The notes beneath the pieces were generated by a model that was given only the letters and a program-made list of their open reading frames with translations, did no database searches and had not been told where the DNA came from. From Oscillospiraceae bacterium (GTDB lineage Bacteria; Bacillota; Clostridia; Oscillospirales; Acutalibacteraceae): a stretch of DNA of 64,000 bases. Numbering within the stretch: the first letter of the stretch is position 1; the number at the start of each line of letters is the position of its first letter. Where the stretch lies: assembly GCA_015066625.1 (NCBI GenBank), contig SVOC01000001.1:1-64000 (forward strand), given 5' to 3'. The position numbers were made by a program, and so were the translations under genes. Positions 50,301 to 59,560 of this stretch are shown here, piece after piece.

Positions 50301-50912
50301 TCTGAAAGCTTCAACAGCGTCCATATCGCACATTTCCTTAAGGTCTTCGAAATCCCAAACTTCAATCTTCTGAAGCTCGTGTGAAGTACGGAAACCGTCA
50401 AAGAAATTGATGAAGGGAACTCTGCCCTTGATTGATGCAAGGTGTGCAACAGCACCGAGGTCCATAACTTCCTGAGTATTTGTTTCAGCGAGCATTGCAA
50501 AACCTGTCTGACGGCAGGCGTAAACGTCTGAATGGTCGCCGAAAATGTTAAGAGCGTGTGAAGCTACGCAGCGTGCCGAAACATGGAAAACGCTGGGAAG
50601 GAGCTCACCTGCGATTTTATACATATTGGGAATCATAAGAAGAAGACCCTGTGATGCAGTGTAGGTTGTTGTGAGAGCGCCTGCTGCAAGTGAACCGTGA
50701 ACGGTACCTGCTGCACCTGCTTCTGACTGCATTTCAGCAACTCTTACGGTTGTGCCGAAGATGTTCTTCATACCCTGAGCTGACCACTGGTCAACATAGT
50801 CTGCCATGGGGCTTGACGGAGTGATGGGGTAAATGCCTGCAACTTCTGTGAAAGCATATGACACCCATGCAGCGGCGTTGTTACCGTCCATGGTCTTCAT
50901 TTTTCTGGCCAT
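47370..50912 (-). CDS. nifJ: Pyruvate:ferredoxin (flavodoxin) oxidoreductase
   Basis: PFOR splits pyruvate to acetyl-CoA, CO2 and reduced ferredoxin, the central anaerobic energy step. The single 1180-residue chain holds all domains: the N-terminal gamma/alpha region (AAWVSYAFTEVAGIYPITPSSP), two 4Fe-4S clusters (TCAQCNKCSYVCPH near residue 694 and CMGCGVCVGVC near 750), a further cysteine set SGSCAGCAETAY, and the TPP site GGDGWAYDIGFGGVDH near 967 with DTEVYSNTGGQASKAS. AGGAGGAAAAGATT precedes the ATG. Monocistronic. Confidence 0.97.
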   Translation of the reverse strand: MARKMKTMDGNNAAAWVSYAFTEVAGIYPITPSSPMADYVDQWSAQGMKNIFGTTVRVAEMQSEAGAAGTVHGSLAAGALTTTYTASQGLLLMIPNMYKIAGELLPSVFHVSARCVASHALNIFGDHSDVYACRQTGFAMLAETNTQEVMDLGAVAHLASIKGRVPFINFFDGFRTSHELQKIEVWDFEDLKEMCDMDAVEAFRKRALNPERPVMRGSHENGDIFFQHREACNSYYDALPAIVEEYMDKVNAKLGTNYKLFNYYGAPDAEKVIVAMGSICDVAEEVIDYLTAKGEKVGLVKVRLYRPFSAEKLVEAIPATAKKIAVLDRTKEPGSLGEPLFLDVVAALAATGKTGIQVIGGRYGLGSKDTPPSSIFAVYDELAKDAPKAQFTLGITDDVTNLSLEEKEAPNTAAEGTIECKFWGLGGDGTVGANKDSIKIIGDHTDKYVQAYFQYDSKKTGGITISHLRFGDSPIKSPYYINKADFVACHNPSYVEKGYKMVNDVKPGGVYLINCQWDEAELAEKLPAEAKRYIAKNNVQLYTVNAIDLAAQIGLGKRTNTVLQSAFFSLSKVLPAEEAIGYMKEKAQKFMKKGKEIVEMNEKAIDAGASAYVKINVPAEWADATDDAAAEASKGAAKLVKMVDGIMKPVALMDGDSLPVSAFVDHADGTFEQGASAYEKRGVAVLVPEWDGTTCAQCNKCSYVCPHATIRPYCLTAEEAAAAPENAIIVDKKAGKGKGVYKYTLAVSPLDCMGCGVCVGVCPTNSLKMVSRESQDAMQPVFDYMVENVTVKEDVVDNTVIGSQYKTPLLEFSGSCAGCAETAYARLITQLFGDRMYISNATGCSSIWGGPAATSPYTVNKKGYGPAWANSLFEDNAEHGYGMYLGQNAIRNSLIAKVKEVAAADCATEEIKAAAAAYLDTVNDGAKNGAATDALVAALEGCDCATCKEILASKEYLAKKSVWIFGGDGWAYDIGFGGVDHVLAAGEDVNIMVFDTEVYSNTGGQASKASNIGQVAQFAAAGKGIAKKSLAEIAMSYGYVYVAQIAMGADQNQTIKAIAEAEAYNGPSIIIAYAPCEMHSIKGGMVNCQAEMKKAVDCGYWNMFRYNPALKAEGKNPFTIDSKPATGSYREFLLNEARYSSLTRSFPERAEELFALAEKTAVERYDHLLRLKDLYAPKAD

Positions 50913-51092
50913 AATCTTTTCCTCCTGAGAATTAATTATTATAAGTGAAATAATAACACATCATTGATAATACTAACACTTTTCTCGCGGTTTGTAAATA
51001 CTTTAATTATTCCAAAAAGTGTGTGTTTTTCACAAAATATTTGTATAAATTTTCAGCAATATGTAAAAATATAAGTTTGATACTCCGATTTG

Positions 51093-51121
51093 TTGACAAT
51101 TCACCTTTTTAGTGGTAATCT
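51093..51121 (+). promoter_or_regulatory. Promoter of the exported phosphoesterase genes
   Basis: TTGACA (51093-51098), 17 bases, TAATCT (51116-51121). Confidence 0.65.
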
Positions 51122-51155
51122 AATAGAGTATATTTGTGTCAGGAGGAGTATAAGT

Positions 51156-52151
51156 ATGACATTGATTCAGCAGATTTCGTTCAAAATTTTTACGCTCATT
51201 ATCACAATCATGTATTCGTTTAACGGCGGTGTTGTTGCCCCTTCAACGGCAGACCCCATCAAGGCGAAGGACCCTGCAAATGTCAAAATGGTATTTGCGG
51301 CAGTAGCAGACCCTCAGGTTTCAAATTATATGTTCGGCAGATATCAGTCCTTCCAGGAAGCTTGCATTGACCTTGAAAATGCAGAGTGCGAATTCGATGC
51401 AATCGTAGGTATCGGTGATATCGCAGAAAACGGTCTTCTTGAAGAATATCAGCTTGTTTATGATGAAATCAACGGTTTGAGTAAGCGTTTTATCATGGCA
51501 GAGGGCAACCACGATATCAGACTCCGTGCATACAGCCAGAGTTATGATCGCTTTTCGAACTTTACAAACTCGCTGAACAGAGATGAGAGTATGATCGAAA
51601 ATGCATATGCAGAGGGTAAGTTTGCATATTCTGAAATTCTCAACGGCTACAAGTTCATTGTTATGGGCTCGGATAAAACGGAATTCGAAGAGTCATACAT
51701 CAGCCCTGAACAGCTTGAATGGCTTGATAAGGAGCTTGCAACAGAAAAGGGCAAGCCCGTATTCGTTGTTCTTCATCAGCCTCTGAAGCTTACACACAAC
51801 CTGCCTACAACCTGGGGTAACGGCACAAACAAGGAAGCCGGCTCCGTAGGCGACCAGAATGATGAAATCAAGGCTGTTCTTGCAAAGCACGCAGACGACA
51901 GCACCGTTATCCTCATCACGGGCCACCTTCATGCAGGTTTCAGCCAGTACAGCTACGAGCAGATTGAAGGCTTCCATTCATTCAATGTTCCCTCTTTCAC
52001 CATTGAAAACAAAGACGGTGAGGAAGGCGGAAACGGTGCAGGTCTTACATACATCGTTGAGGTTTACAATGACGAAGTTCTTTTCAGAGCAAGAAACTGC
52101 AAGACAGGCGAGTGGCTTTCCAAGTGGGATGTAAGCGTTCCCGTTAAATAA
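51156..52151 (+). CDS. Exported metallophosphoesterase
   Basis: A 331-residue calcineurin-like phosphoesterase. A hydrophobic N-terminus (ISFKIFTLIITIMYSFNGG) exports or anchors it. Metal motifs: AAVADPQVSNY (first motif with Q in place of H), GIGDIAENG, AEGNHDIR, VVLHQPLK and ITGHLHAGF. ATG 51156 follows AGGAGGAGTATAAGT. The next gene, 59 bases on, encodes a larger exported phosphoesterase, so they may be co-transcribed and scavenge phosphate. Substrate unknown. Confidence 0.85.
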   Translation: MTLIQQISFKIFTLIITIMYSFNGGVVAPSTADPIKAKDPANVKMVFAAVADPQVSNYMFGRYQSFQEACIDLENAECEFDAIVGIGDIAENGLLEEYQLVYDEINGLSKRFIMAEGNHDIRLRAYSQSYDRFSNFTNSLNRDESMIENAYAEGKFAYSEILNGYKFIVMGSDKTEFEESYISPEQLEWLDKELATEKGKPVFVVLHQPLKLTHNLPTTWGNGTNKEAGSVGDQNDEIKAVLAKHADDSTVILITGHLHAGFSQYSYEQIEGFHSFNVPSFTIENKDGEEGGNGAGLTYIVEVYNDEVLFRARNCKTGEWLSKWDVSVPVK

Positions 52152-52210
52152 GGTACTGACGGCGCAAAGTCGTTATGATATTGAAAAGTCATTATGAAAG
52201 GAAAAGAAAT

Positions 52211-53728
52211 ATGAAGAAGAATTTTCTCAGAGTTCTCAGTGTTGTGCTTTGCTTTGCAATGCTCTCAACCTGCCTTGTTTTCCCCGTATCCGCAGAGGAA
52301 GCAACAGCTCCCGGCACAACACCTACCCGTATTTCCGTTGCAGTTAACGGGGATCCCTCAACTCAGAAGGGTATCACATGGTACACCAACGAAAACACAT
52401 CAAGCGTAGTTGAAATCGTTGATGAGCTGGGTGCACCCGTTAATGCTCAGATTACATATGAAGATGTTTTCGAGTGGGAAGGCAAGTTCGTTCACAAGGC
52501 CCTTGTTTCGGGTCTTGAGGCGGGCAAAACCTACTATTATGATGTAGGCGATGAGATTGTTCGCAGTGCTGCGGGCACTTTCACAACAGACAACGACGAC
52601 GACAAGTTCAGCTTTGTTGCCATTGCTGATATTCAGGCAGGCAATCAGGAAAACTTTATGAAGGGTGCAAAGGTTGCACAGGCAGCTTTTGAAACAGCTC
52701 CCACAGCAGAATTTATGGTAAACCTTGGTGACTTCACAGACGACAGCACCAACGAAGAATGGGATTACTACGATACAGCTATGAAGGCTATCAACCTCAG
52801 CACAACAATTGTACCCGTAGCAGGCAATCACGACGGTCTCGGCGTTGAGCATTGGTTCAATAATATGTTCAACCTTGACACAAGCGAAAGCGTTCAGATT
52901 AAGGACGGCGTCAACTATTCATTCGACTACGGCAATGCTCATTTCGCAGTGCTTAACACCAATGACATTCTTTCAATTTCAATCGCACAGCTTAACTGGC
53001 TTGAAAATGACCTTAACAGCACAGATAAGGATTGGAAAATCGTATTCCTTCACAAGTCACCCTACTCACTCGGCAAGGACGCAAAGTGGCCTGATGCTCT
53101 CTATTTGCAGAAGTCCCTTACAAGAGTTCTTGACAAGTGCAATGTTGACCTTGTAATGAGCGGTCATGACCATCAGTACCTCAGAACAAAGGCACTCAAA
53201 AACAACAAGGTGAATGAAGACGGCACCGTTTATGTTCTTTCGGGCACAGCAGGCACAAAGAGATATGAAATCCGTGAATTCCTTGCAAATAACTTTATGA
53301 AGACGGAATGGATTAATGCTCTTACCATCCAGAAAGGCGGCTACGGCAACTACTGGGACGGTCAGGATTGGGATCAGGTCAATCAGGCTTATATCGGCGG
53401 TATCTTCAATACAATTTCAATTGACGGCGGCACTCTGACTTTTGATTCATATGTTCTTTCCGATATCCCCACCGATGAAAACGGCAAGGAAATCGAAGGC
53501 GCAGAGCAGATTATCACACGTCACGATACATTTACTCTTGAAAAGAAAACAGGCGAAAATAAAATTACATTTACCGGCGATAACACCACAAGCGAAGCCG
53601 AATACAACGCACTTGTTGTTCCCAGCTTCTTAGGTCTTGCAGCATATGCATTTATGGAATGGCTTCCCAAGTTCCTTATCATGGTTCCCGCACTTCTCAA
53701 GAGTGTAATCGTTGACGATGTATTTTAA
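52211..53728 (+). CDS. Secreted purple-acid-phosphatase-like protein
   Basis: A 505-residue secreted enzyme. Signal peptide at 1-29 (VVLCFAMLSTCLVFPVSAEE end), then a fibronectin-like N-terminal domain of purple acid phosphatases (TPTRISVAVNGD..KGITWYTNE). The catalytic domain has AIADIQAGN, LGDFTDDST, VAGNHDGL, FLHKSPY and MSGHDHQYLR. The last 35 residues (SFLGLAAYAFMEWLPKFLIM..LLKSVIV) are hydrophobic and may anchor it. Follows the smaller phosphoesterase gene. Phosphomonoesterase activity is likely. Confidence 0.88.
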   Translation: MKKNFLRVLSVVLCFAMLSTCLVFPVSAEEATAPGTTPTRISVAVNGDPSTQKGITWYTNENTSSVVEIVDELGAPVNAQITYEDVFEWEGKFVHKALVSGLEAGKTYYYDVGDEIVRSAAGTFTTDNDDDKFSFVAIADIQAGNQENFMKGAKVAQAAFETAPTAEFMVNLGDFTDDSTNEEWDYYDTAMKAINLSTTIVPVAGNHDGLGVEHWFNNMFNLDTSESVQIKDGVNYSFDYGNAHFAVLNTNDILSISIAQLNWLENDLNSTDKDWKIVFLHKSPYSLGKDAKWPDALYLQKSLTRVLDKCNVDLVMSGHDHQYLRTKALKNNKVNEDGTVYVLSGTAGTKRYEIREFLANNFMKTEWINALTIQKGGYGNYWDGQDWDQVNQAYIGGIFNTISIDGGTLTFDSYVLSDIPTDENGKEIEGAEQIITRHDTFTLEKKTGENKITFTGDNTTSEAEYNALVVPSFLGLAAYAFMEWLPKFLIMVPALLKSVIVDDVF

Positions 53729-53737
53729 TTAACCGAA

Positions 53738-53772
53738 AAATCCCCCTGCTTCACAGTGAAGCGGGGGGATTT
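53738..53772. terminator. Terminator between converging genes
   Basis: AATCCCCCTGCTTCAC and GTGAAGCGGGGGGATT form a long stem around base 53755 with one G-T pair; T-run on the right, A-run on the left. Confidence 0.85.
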
Positions 53773-53783
53773 CTGCATATTTA

Positions 53784-55946
53784 TTATTTATCTTTCTTGA
53801 TTGTCTGCAAGAACTGATTTGCAAGACCGATTGCATCGCCTGCCCCAAGCTTTGAAGCTACGGTGCTGACGGATTTCAGAGGAATTTTGCCGATGTATCT
53901 GAGAGCGGGATGGTCAATTTCTTTGCCCGTGTGGTTTCTGATAAGGTTCTGCACCTCCGAATTGAACAATATATCGCCTACTGTATCGTTGAGTGAAAGT
54001 CTGTCGGGGTCAATATTCTCATTCGAGTCGAACCAGTTGCGGACAAAGGACTGTGCACCATCGGGAAGCGTGTAATCGGGGTTGGGAATATCCGTGCCGT
54101 TAACGGTAATTTTATGGGTAAGCTTTCCCGATTTTGCGGTGATAACATTTTCTCCTTCCTTGATGACGGCATCAAAAACAAATATTTTATCGCCTTCAAG
54201 CTCGGTTGCTTCGCCGTTCACGGTAAGCTTTACTTTATCGCAGTTCGAATAAACTTTTATCTTCTGTTCGCCTGTGGGTCTGTCAACGAATCTTTCGCCT
54301 GCAATGTGAACGAATTTTTCGTCTGACCAGTGTGCTTTATAAACGTAGAATGAATCTTTTCTGATTTTTCTGTCAAATGTAACAAGGCCTTTGTTATTGC
54401 GTCCTCTTACACCGCCCTCGTTGCGCATTGCGGAGCCGAAATCAAACATATTCCACACATATGAGCCCCAGAGCCATTCTCTTTCATTAATTGCTTTTAC
54501 ATAGTGCTCGTGGTAATATGCCTGATATTCTTCGGTGTAGTCACCCTGCACGGGGTTTGCGGAATGCAGTGCGGTGTTTGCCTCTGCACCGTATTCGGAA
54601 ATGCAGAGCTTGATTTCCGGCTTCTTTGCGTGGAAATCGTCCAGCCACTTGTCAATCTGTTCAACGGTCTGAACATACCAGCCGAAATACTGATTGTAGC
54701 CCAGGATATCGGGGATACCGTTCAGCTTGGAGTTAACGGAGCTGAATGTAACCTGAGCCGTTGCGGTAGGTCTTGTGGAGTCAAGGGCGTGGGCGATATC
54801 GTTAAGCTCTTTTATGCCGTCATAAACGCTTGAACCTGCACCGCCGATTGAAATTTCATTGGCAACGCTCCAACAGAAAATTGAGGGATGGTTGAAATTC
54901 TGCCTGATAAGTTCTTCAAGCATGAATTTCGCCTGGTCCTGCTTCTTTCTGCTGAATCTTGAAATAACGGGGATTTCAGCCCATACAAGGAAGCCTGCCT
55001 CATCGCAGAGATCGTAGAACTTTTCGTCGTGCTGATAATGGGCAAGACGGATTGAATTTGCACCGACTTCTTTAATGAGGTCAATATCCTTTTTGTGTTC
55101 ATTATAAGTGAGGGCGTTGCCGATGTCTTCCCAATCCTGATGCCTTGAAACGCCTTTCATTTTAACACTTTCGCCGTTGAGGAAAAAGCCTTTTTCACTG
55201 TCAAAATAAAATTCACGGACACCGAATCTGTCGCTTACTTCATCAATGATTTTGTCACCGTCTTTAAGTCTTGCGGTCATTGTGTAAAGATAGGGATTTT
55301 TTGTTCCGTTCCAGAGAACGGGTTCATCAATGAAAAGCTTGACGGCATCAACATCTGCCGCAACCTCTCTTTTTGCAACCTCATTACCCCGGGCATCGGT
55401 GATAATAAATTCCTTTGTCAGACCCTTGCAGCTGCCTTCAATAAGCGATTTCACAAAAACTCTGCCGTCTGCTTTGGGCGTGATATACATACCGCAAAGG
55501 CTCATGTCAAGCAGTGAAAAATGTGATTTCGCAATCTGGCTGATGATATTCACATCACGGTAAAGACCGCCGTAAAATGTGAAATCCGCCATTTCGGGGT
55601 AGAGAAATTCATTGGGACTGTTGTCAACAATAATTCTGATTTCATTGTCACCGTCTTTAAGGAAATCGGTAATTTCAAAGCGGAACATTGCATAACCGTT
55701 TTCGTGGCTGCCGATATAAATTCCGTTGATAAAAACCTCGGCAACGGTATTTGCACCGTTGATTTCAAGGTATACTCTTCCTTCAAAAAAGGGGATTGTC
55801 TTTTCATAAACACATCTGCATCTGTCATAGGTTTCCGCGCCGCCCTGACCGTCAAGGTTATTCCAGGTATGGGGAAGGTTGATTGCCCGGGTAATGCCGT
55901 CTTTGGTGAAGGACCAGCCCTCGTTGATGTTTGTTATTTTTCTCAT
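53784..55946 (-). CDS. Glycoside hydrolase family 2 protein (beta-galactosidase/glucuronidase type)
   Basis: A 720-residue cytoplasmic GH2 enzyme without signal peptide. Sugar-binding domain at 1-150 (INLPHTWNNLDGQGG, TFYGGLYRDVNII), Ig-like domain at 150-250, barrel with FLNGESVKMKGVSRHQDW. The acid/base Glu is in WSVANEIS (near 364) and the nucleophile Glu in CISEYGAEA (near 447). The C-terminal domain (DKVKLTVNGEATELEG) is as in related beta-galactosidases, followed by an extra 100-residue tail. Substrate, galactoside or glucuronide, cannot be settled; no NxKG loop typical of glucuronidases was seen. Confidence 0.88.
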   Translation of the reverse strand: MRKITNINEGWSFTKDGITRAINLPHTWNNLDGQGGAETYDRCRCVYEKTIPFFEGRVYLEINGANTVAEVFINGIYIGSHENGYAMFRFEITDFLKDGDNEIRIIVDNSPNEFLYPEMADFTFYGGLYRDVNIISQIAKSHFSLLDMSLCGMYITPKADGRVFVKSLIEGSCKGLTKEFIITDARGNEVAKREVAADVDAVKLFIDEPVLWNGTKNPYLYTMTARLKDGDKIIDEVSDRFGVREFYFDSEKGFFLNGESVKMKGVSRHQDWEDIGNALTYNEHKKDIDLIKEVGANSIRLAHYQHDEKFYDLCDEAGFLVWAEIPVISRFSRKKQDQAKFMLEELIRQNFNHPSIFCWSVANEISIGGAGSSVYDGIKELNDIAHALDSTRPTATAQVTFSSVNSKLNGIPDILGYNQYFGWYVQTVEQIDKWLDDFHAKKPEIKLCISEYGAEANTALHSANPVQGDYTEEYQAYYHEHYVKAINEREWLWGSYVWNMFDFGSAMRNEGGVRGRNNKGLVTFDRKIRKDSFYVYKAHWSDEKFVHIAGERFVDRPTGEQKIKVYSNCDKVKLTVNGEATELEGDKIFVFDAVIKEGENVITAKSGKLTHKITVNGTDIPNPDYTLPDGAQSFVRNWFDSNENIDPDRLSLNDTVGDILFNSEVQNLIRNHTGKEIDHPALRYIGKIPLKSVSTVASKLGAGDAIGLANQFLQTIKKDK

Positions 55947-55957
55947 TCTTATTTACC

Positions 55958-56668
55958 TCAATATCCGTTTATTTCTTTCCTTTGCATCGCGCCCAGAATC
56001 TTACTTCTCACGTCGCCGTATTTCTTTTCAAGGGCACTGAGCATTTCTTTGACCTCCTGCCTTTCGGTTGTACCGTCGGCGGGGCAGTTGCTTTTGACGG
56101 TGGGAAGATTTTCTTTGCGTACGACCCTTGCACAGTCGCTTTCCCTTGCAAAAATCATAGGTCTTATCATATATATATCTTTTCGTGAAAGATAGGTGAC
56201 GGGCATAAAACAATCCAGTGTGCCGCCGTTGAAAAGATTCATAACAAAGGTTTCGGCAACATCGTCAAGATGGTGACCCAACGCGATTTTATTGCATCCG
56301 TTTTCTTTTGCGGCATCGTGAAGTGCACCCCGGCGCATTCTTGCACACAGGCTGCAGGGGTTGCTTTCTTTCCGAATGTCGAATATAACCTCCGCAAGCT
56401 GAGTGCGTTTGATTATGTACTCAATATCAAGTTTTTTGCATAAAGCTTCAATTTCTGAAAAATCGCCGTCAACACCGCCGAAACGGGGGTCGAGAGTTAT
56501 TGCCGCAATATCAAATTTTTCGGGATAAAATCTGCGGAGATTCGCCATGCCTGCAAGCAGTGCAACTGAGTCCTTTCCGCCCGAAACGCCGATTGCGATT
56601 CTGTCGCCCTCTTTTATCATTTCATATTGCTGGCAGGCGGCGCGCATATGACTGAGAAGTTTCTGCAT
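55958..56668 (-). CDS. ttcA: TtcA-type tRNA thiolation ATPase
   Basis: A 236-residue PP-loop enzyme: SGGKDS at 29-34, the CxxC pair in NPCSLCARMRRGAL, and a third cysteine near KSNCPADG. These fit TtcA, which uses an Fe-S cluster to make 2-thiocytidine-32 in tRNA. Firmicutes also have close relatives with other substrates. It starts 10 bases after the ymdB-like gene stop, so rny-ymdB-ttcA may be one unit. Confidence 0.85.
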   Translation of the reverse strand: MQKLLSHMRAACQQYEMIKEGDRIAIGVSGGKDSVALLAGMANLRRFYPEKFDIAAITLDPRFGGVDGDFSEIEALCKKLDIEYIIKRTQLAEVIFDIRKESNPCSLCARMRRGALHDAAKENGCNKIALGHHLDDVAETFVMNLFNGGTLDCFMPVTYLSRKDIYMIRPMIFARESDCARVVRKENLPTVKSNCPADGTTERQEVKEMLSALEKKYGDVRSKILGAMQRKEINGY

Positions 56669-56677
56669 TTCAATTCC

Positions 56678-57448
56678 TCATTCTATGGTCACGGGCTCAA
56701 TGCTTATTGCCTTGCCCGTCTTATTGTCGATTTCAAAAATACAGCCGTTCATCATACATTCACCTTCGGCTGTGTCAAAGCGTGCAGGCATACCGGTTTT
56801 AAGCCATTCAATTGATATTTCGGGCTTTACACCGAGAACGGAATATTTGGGACCGGTCATACCGATATCTGTAATGTATGCGGTGCCTTGGGGGAGTACA
56901 GCTGCATCGGCGGTCATAACGTGGGTGTGTGTACCGAAAACGGCGGACACCTTGCCGTCAAGATAAAATCCCATTGCCTTCTTTTCAGCGGTTGCCTCTG
57001 CGTGAAAATCAACCAGCTTTATTCTGCAATCCGAAAGCTCGGGAATAATTTCATCTGCGGCAGTAAAGGGGTTGCTGCATCTGTCCATATAAACCATACC
57101 CGAAAGGTTGATTATTCCAACCTTCACACTTCCCATATCCACAACCGAATACCCCTTGCCGGGATTTGTTTTGCAGAAATTTGCGGGGCGGATTATATCA
57201 TCTCTTTCATCAAGCATCTCATAGAATTCTCTGCGGCGGTAAACATGATTGCCGGTTGTGATAAAATCAACACCGCTGTCAAAAAGATACTGTGCGGAGA
57301 AAGGAGTTATGCCGTTGCCTACTGCCGAATTTTCACCGTTGGCGATGCAAAGGTCGATTTTTTTCAGCCTTTTGTATGCGGGTAGTACGCTGCGAAGAAA
57401 TTCACAACCCTTTGCCGAAACAACATCGCCGATAACAAGAATATTCAT
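56678..57448 (-). CDS. ymdB: YmdB-family metallophosphoesterase (TIGR00282)
   Basis: A 256-residue phosphodiesterase: ILVIGDVVSAKGCEFL, ANGENSAVGNGITP, TTGNHVYRRREFY, VDFHAEATAEKKAMGFYLDGKVSAVFGTHTHV (in two motifs) and ITDIGMTGP. YmdB acts on cyclic nucleotides and affects sporulation and biofilm in Bacillus. Directly downstream of rny, the usual linkage. Confidence 0.94.
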   Translation of the reverse strand: MNILVIGDVVSAKGCEFLRSVLPAYKRLKKIDLCIANGENSAVGNGITPFSAQYLFDSGVDFITTGNHVYRRREFYEMLDERDDIIRPANFCKTNPGKGYSVVDMGSVKVGIINLSGMVYMDRCSNPFTAADEIIPELSDCRIKLVDFHAEATAEKKAMGFYLDGKVSAVFGTHTHVMTADAAVLPQGTAYITDIGMTGPKYSVLGVKPEISIEWLKTGMPARFDTAEGECMMNGCIFEIDNKTGKAISIEPVTIE

Positions 57449-57471
57449 TTGCTTATCATCCTAACAAATAA

Positions 57472-57490
57472 GGGCTGCGCAAGGCAGCCC
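57472..57490 (-). terminator. Weak terminator after rny
   Basis: Minus strand GGGCTGC-cttgc-GCAGCCC then TTATTT. The short U-run would allow readthrough into ymdB. Confidence 0.5.
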
Positions 57491-57500
57491 CCAAAATAAA

Positions 57501-59054
57501 TTACTTTGCGTAGTCGATAGTTCTGCTTTCTCTGATAAGGTTAACCTTAATCTGACCGGGATATTCCATGCTTTCTTCAATCTTCTTTGCGATATCCCTT
57601 GCAAGAAGAACCATCTTATCGTCATTGACAACTTCGGGCTTAACCATAATTCTGACCTCACGGCCTGCCTGAATGGCGAATGAACGGTCAACACCGTCAA
57701 ACGAAGTTGCGATTTCTTCAAGCTTCTGAAGGCGCTTGATGTAGTTCTGAACATCTTCGCGTCTTGCGCCGGGTCTTGCGGCCGAGATAGCATCGGCAGC
57801 CTGAACAAGAACTGCGGTGATGGTCTTTGCCTCAACCTCACCGTGGTGAGCCTTGATTGCGTGAAGAATGTTATCGTTTTCTTTGAATTTCTTAGCGAAT
57901 TCAACGCCCAGGTCAACGTGTGAGCCTTCCATTTCATGGTCGAGTGCCTTACCGATATCGTGAAGAAGACCGGCTCTTTTTGCAGTCTTAACGTCGGTGC
58001 CAAGTTCCGATGCCATAAGACCTGCAATATAGGAAACTTCAAGCGAATGCTTAAGAACATTCTGACCGTAGCTTGTGCGGTATCTGAGCTTACCGATAAG
58101 CTTGACAATTTCGGGGTGAACATTATTGACACCTGCGTCGATAAGTGCGTGTTCACCTGTCTGCTTGATTGTTGCCTCAACCTCGCGCTTTGCCTTTTCG
58201 TACATTTCCTCAATTCTTGAAGGATGTATTCTGCCGTCGGCAATAAGCTTTTCGAGAGTAAGCCTTGCGATTTCTCTGCGTACGGGGTCAAAACTTGAAA
58301 CCGTAATAGCTTCGGGAGTATCGTCAATGATAAGGTCAACACCGGTTATCATCTCGAGAGTTCTTACGTTTCTGCCTTCACGGCCGATGATTCTGCCCTT
58401 CATTTCATCGTTGGGCAGAGCAACAACGGAAACGGTAGCCTCCGCAACGTGGTCAGCGGCACAGCGCTGAATGGCAGTTGTGATAATTTCTCTTGCGAGG
58501 GAGTCGGATTCATCCTTTGTTTTCTGCTCAAATTCCTGAATCTTGACAGCCTTTTCATGGTTAAGGTCTTCATCAAGAACGCTGAGGATATATTCCTTAG
58601 CCTGCTCTTTTGTAAAGCCCGAGATTCTTTCCAGCATTTCAAACTGGCTCTTTTTGATGCTTTCGATTTCTTCAAGACGTTCGTCTGCTGCCTTGATTTT
58701 TTCGTCAAGCACTTCGTTTTTCTTTTCAAGGTTTTCACTCTTCTTATCAAGAGTTTCTTCCTTCTGAGTGATTCTGCGTTCAAGTCTCTGAACTTCGTTG
58801 CGCCTTTCACGGAGTTCTTTTTCTGTTTCTGTTCTCTGTTTGTGAATTTCATCCTTGGCTTCAAGGATGGCTTCCTTTTTCTTTGCTTCGGCTGTTGAAA
58901 TGGCATCGCTGATGATTTTGTTTGCTTCCTGCTCAGCTGAACCGATTGCAGCTTCCGCAACCTTCTTCCTATGTAAACCGCCCAGAACAAAACCGAGAAC
59001 AAGTCCGATTATAAGTGCTGCGACGGCAATAAGAATTGCAATCCAGATTTTCAA
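57501..59054 (-). CDS. rny: Ribonuclease Y
   Basis: RNase Y starts bulk mRNA decay in Firmicutes. The 517-residue protein has an N-terminal membrane anchor ([21 protein letters not shown]), a long coiled coil (30-190), the KH domain [21 protein letters not shown] (near 220) and the HD domain [20 protein letters not shown] (near 366). It ends [16 protein letters not shown] site precedes the ATG. Confidence 0.97.
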   Translation of the reverse strand: MKIWIAILIAVAALIIGLVLGFVLGGLHRKKVAEAAIGSAEQEANKIISDAISTAEAKKKEAILEAKDEIHKQRTETEKELRERRNEVQRLERRITQKEETLDKKSENLEKKNEVLDEKIKAADERLEEIESIKKSQFEMLERISGFTKEQAKEYILSVLDEDLNHEKAVKIQEFEQKTKDESDSLAREIITTAIQRCAADHVAEATVSVVALPNDEMKGRIIGREGRNVRTLEMITGVDLIIDDTPEAITVSSFDPVRREIARLTLEKLIADGRIHPSRIEEMYEKAKREVEATIKQTGEHALIDAGVNNVHPEIVKLIGKLRYRTSYGQNVLKHSLEVSYIAGLMASELGTDVKTAKRAGLLHDIGKALDHEMEGSHVDLGVEFAKKFKENDNILHAIKAHHGEVEAKTITAVLVQAADAISAARPGARREDVQNYIKRLQKLEEIATSFDGVDRSFAIQAGREVRIMVKPEVVNDDKMVLLARDIAKKIEESMEYPGQIKVNLIRESRTIDYAK

Positions 59055-59254
59055 GTCTGTGTTTTCCTCCTTTGTAAATGAATTTTTTTGACTTTCCTGA
59101 AAAAGTCATATAGAAAAAGATTAATGAAAATCAACCAATGGTGTTTCGGAACGTAAAAACGCTCATCTTGGCACAATATAACACCATTGTATTAATAGTA
59201 TACTTTTAAAAGTATAATGTCAAGTTTTTTATTTACTTTTCATTAAAAAATATA

Positions 59255-59283
59255 TTGACTTTGATGTGCGGTAGTGCTAATAT
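59255..59283 (+). promoter_or_regulatory. Promoter of thrS
   Basis: TTGACT (59255-59260), 17 bases, TAATAT (59278-59283). Confidence 0.75.
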
Positions 59284-59289
59284 TAAGAC

Positions 59290-59530
59290 AATATCAAAAT
59301 CGTTGAAGCAGAAGGCTGTTTGCAACGGCATTTTTTCAGAGAGCCGCCTCACGGGCTGAAAGGGCGGTAAAATGCAGCAAGCCGCTACCGCCTGCCGAGT
59401 GCCGCCGTATTCAAGGCGTGCCGTATGAGCTGCGTTAAAGCTGCCAGAGAGCCGATTTATGTCGGAATTACGGGTGGAACCGTGGAGTATATTATGCTTC
59501 ATCCTGTTTTTACAGGGTGAAGTTTTTTTA
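59290..59530 (+). promoter_or_regulatory. Threonyl T-box riboswitch
   Basis: Stem I spans about 59306-59440; the T-box GGGTGGAACCG is at 59472-59482. The terminator hairpin is CTTCATCCTGT (59497-59507) with ACAGGGTGAAG (59512-59522), then TTTTTTT. A candidate threonine specifier ACC is at 59387-59389. Uncharged tRNA-Thr would hold the antiterminator and turn thrS on. Confidence 0.9.
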
Positions 59531-59560
59531 TTTGTAAATCGCAGAAAGGATATGATAAAC

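Noticed and set aside
58449-58898. 149-codon Phe-rich frame opposite RNase Y
   Set aside because: It mirrors the coiled-coil Lys/Glu codons of rny (AAG/GAA give CTT/TTC); not a gene.
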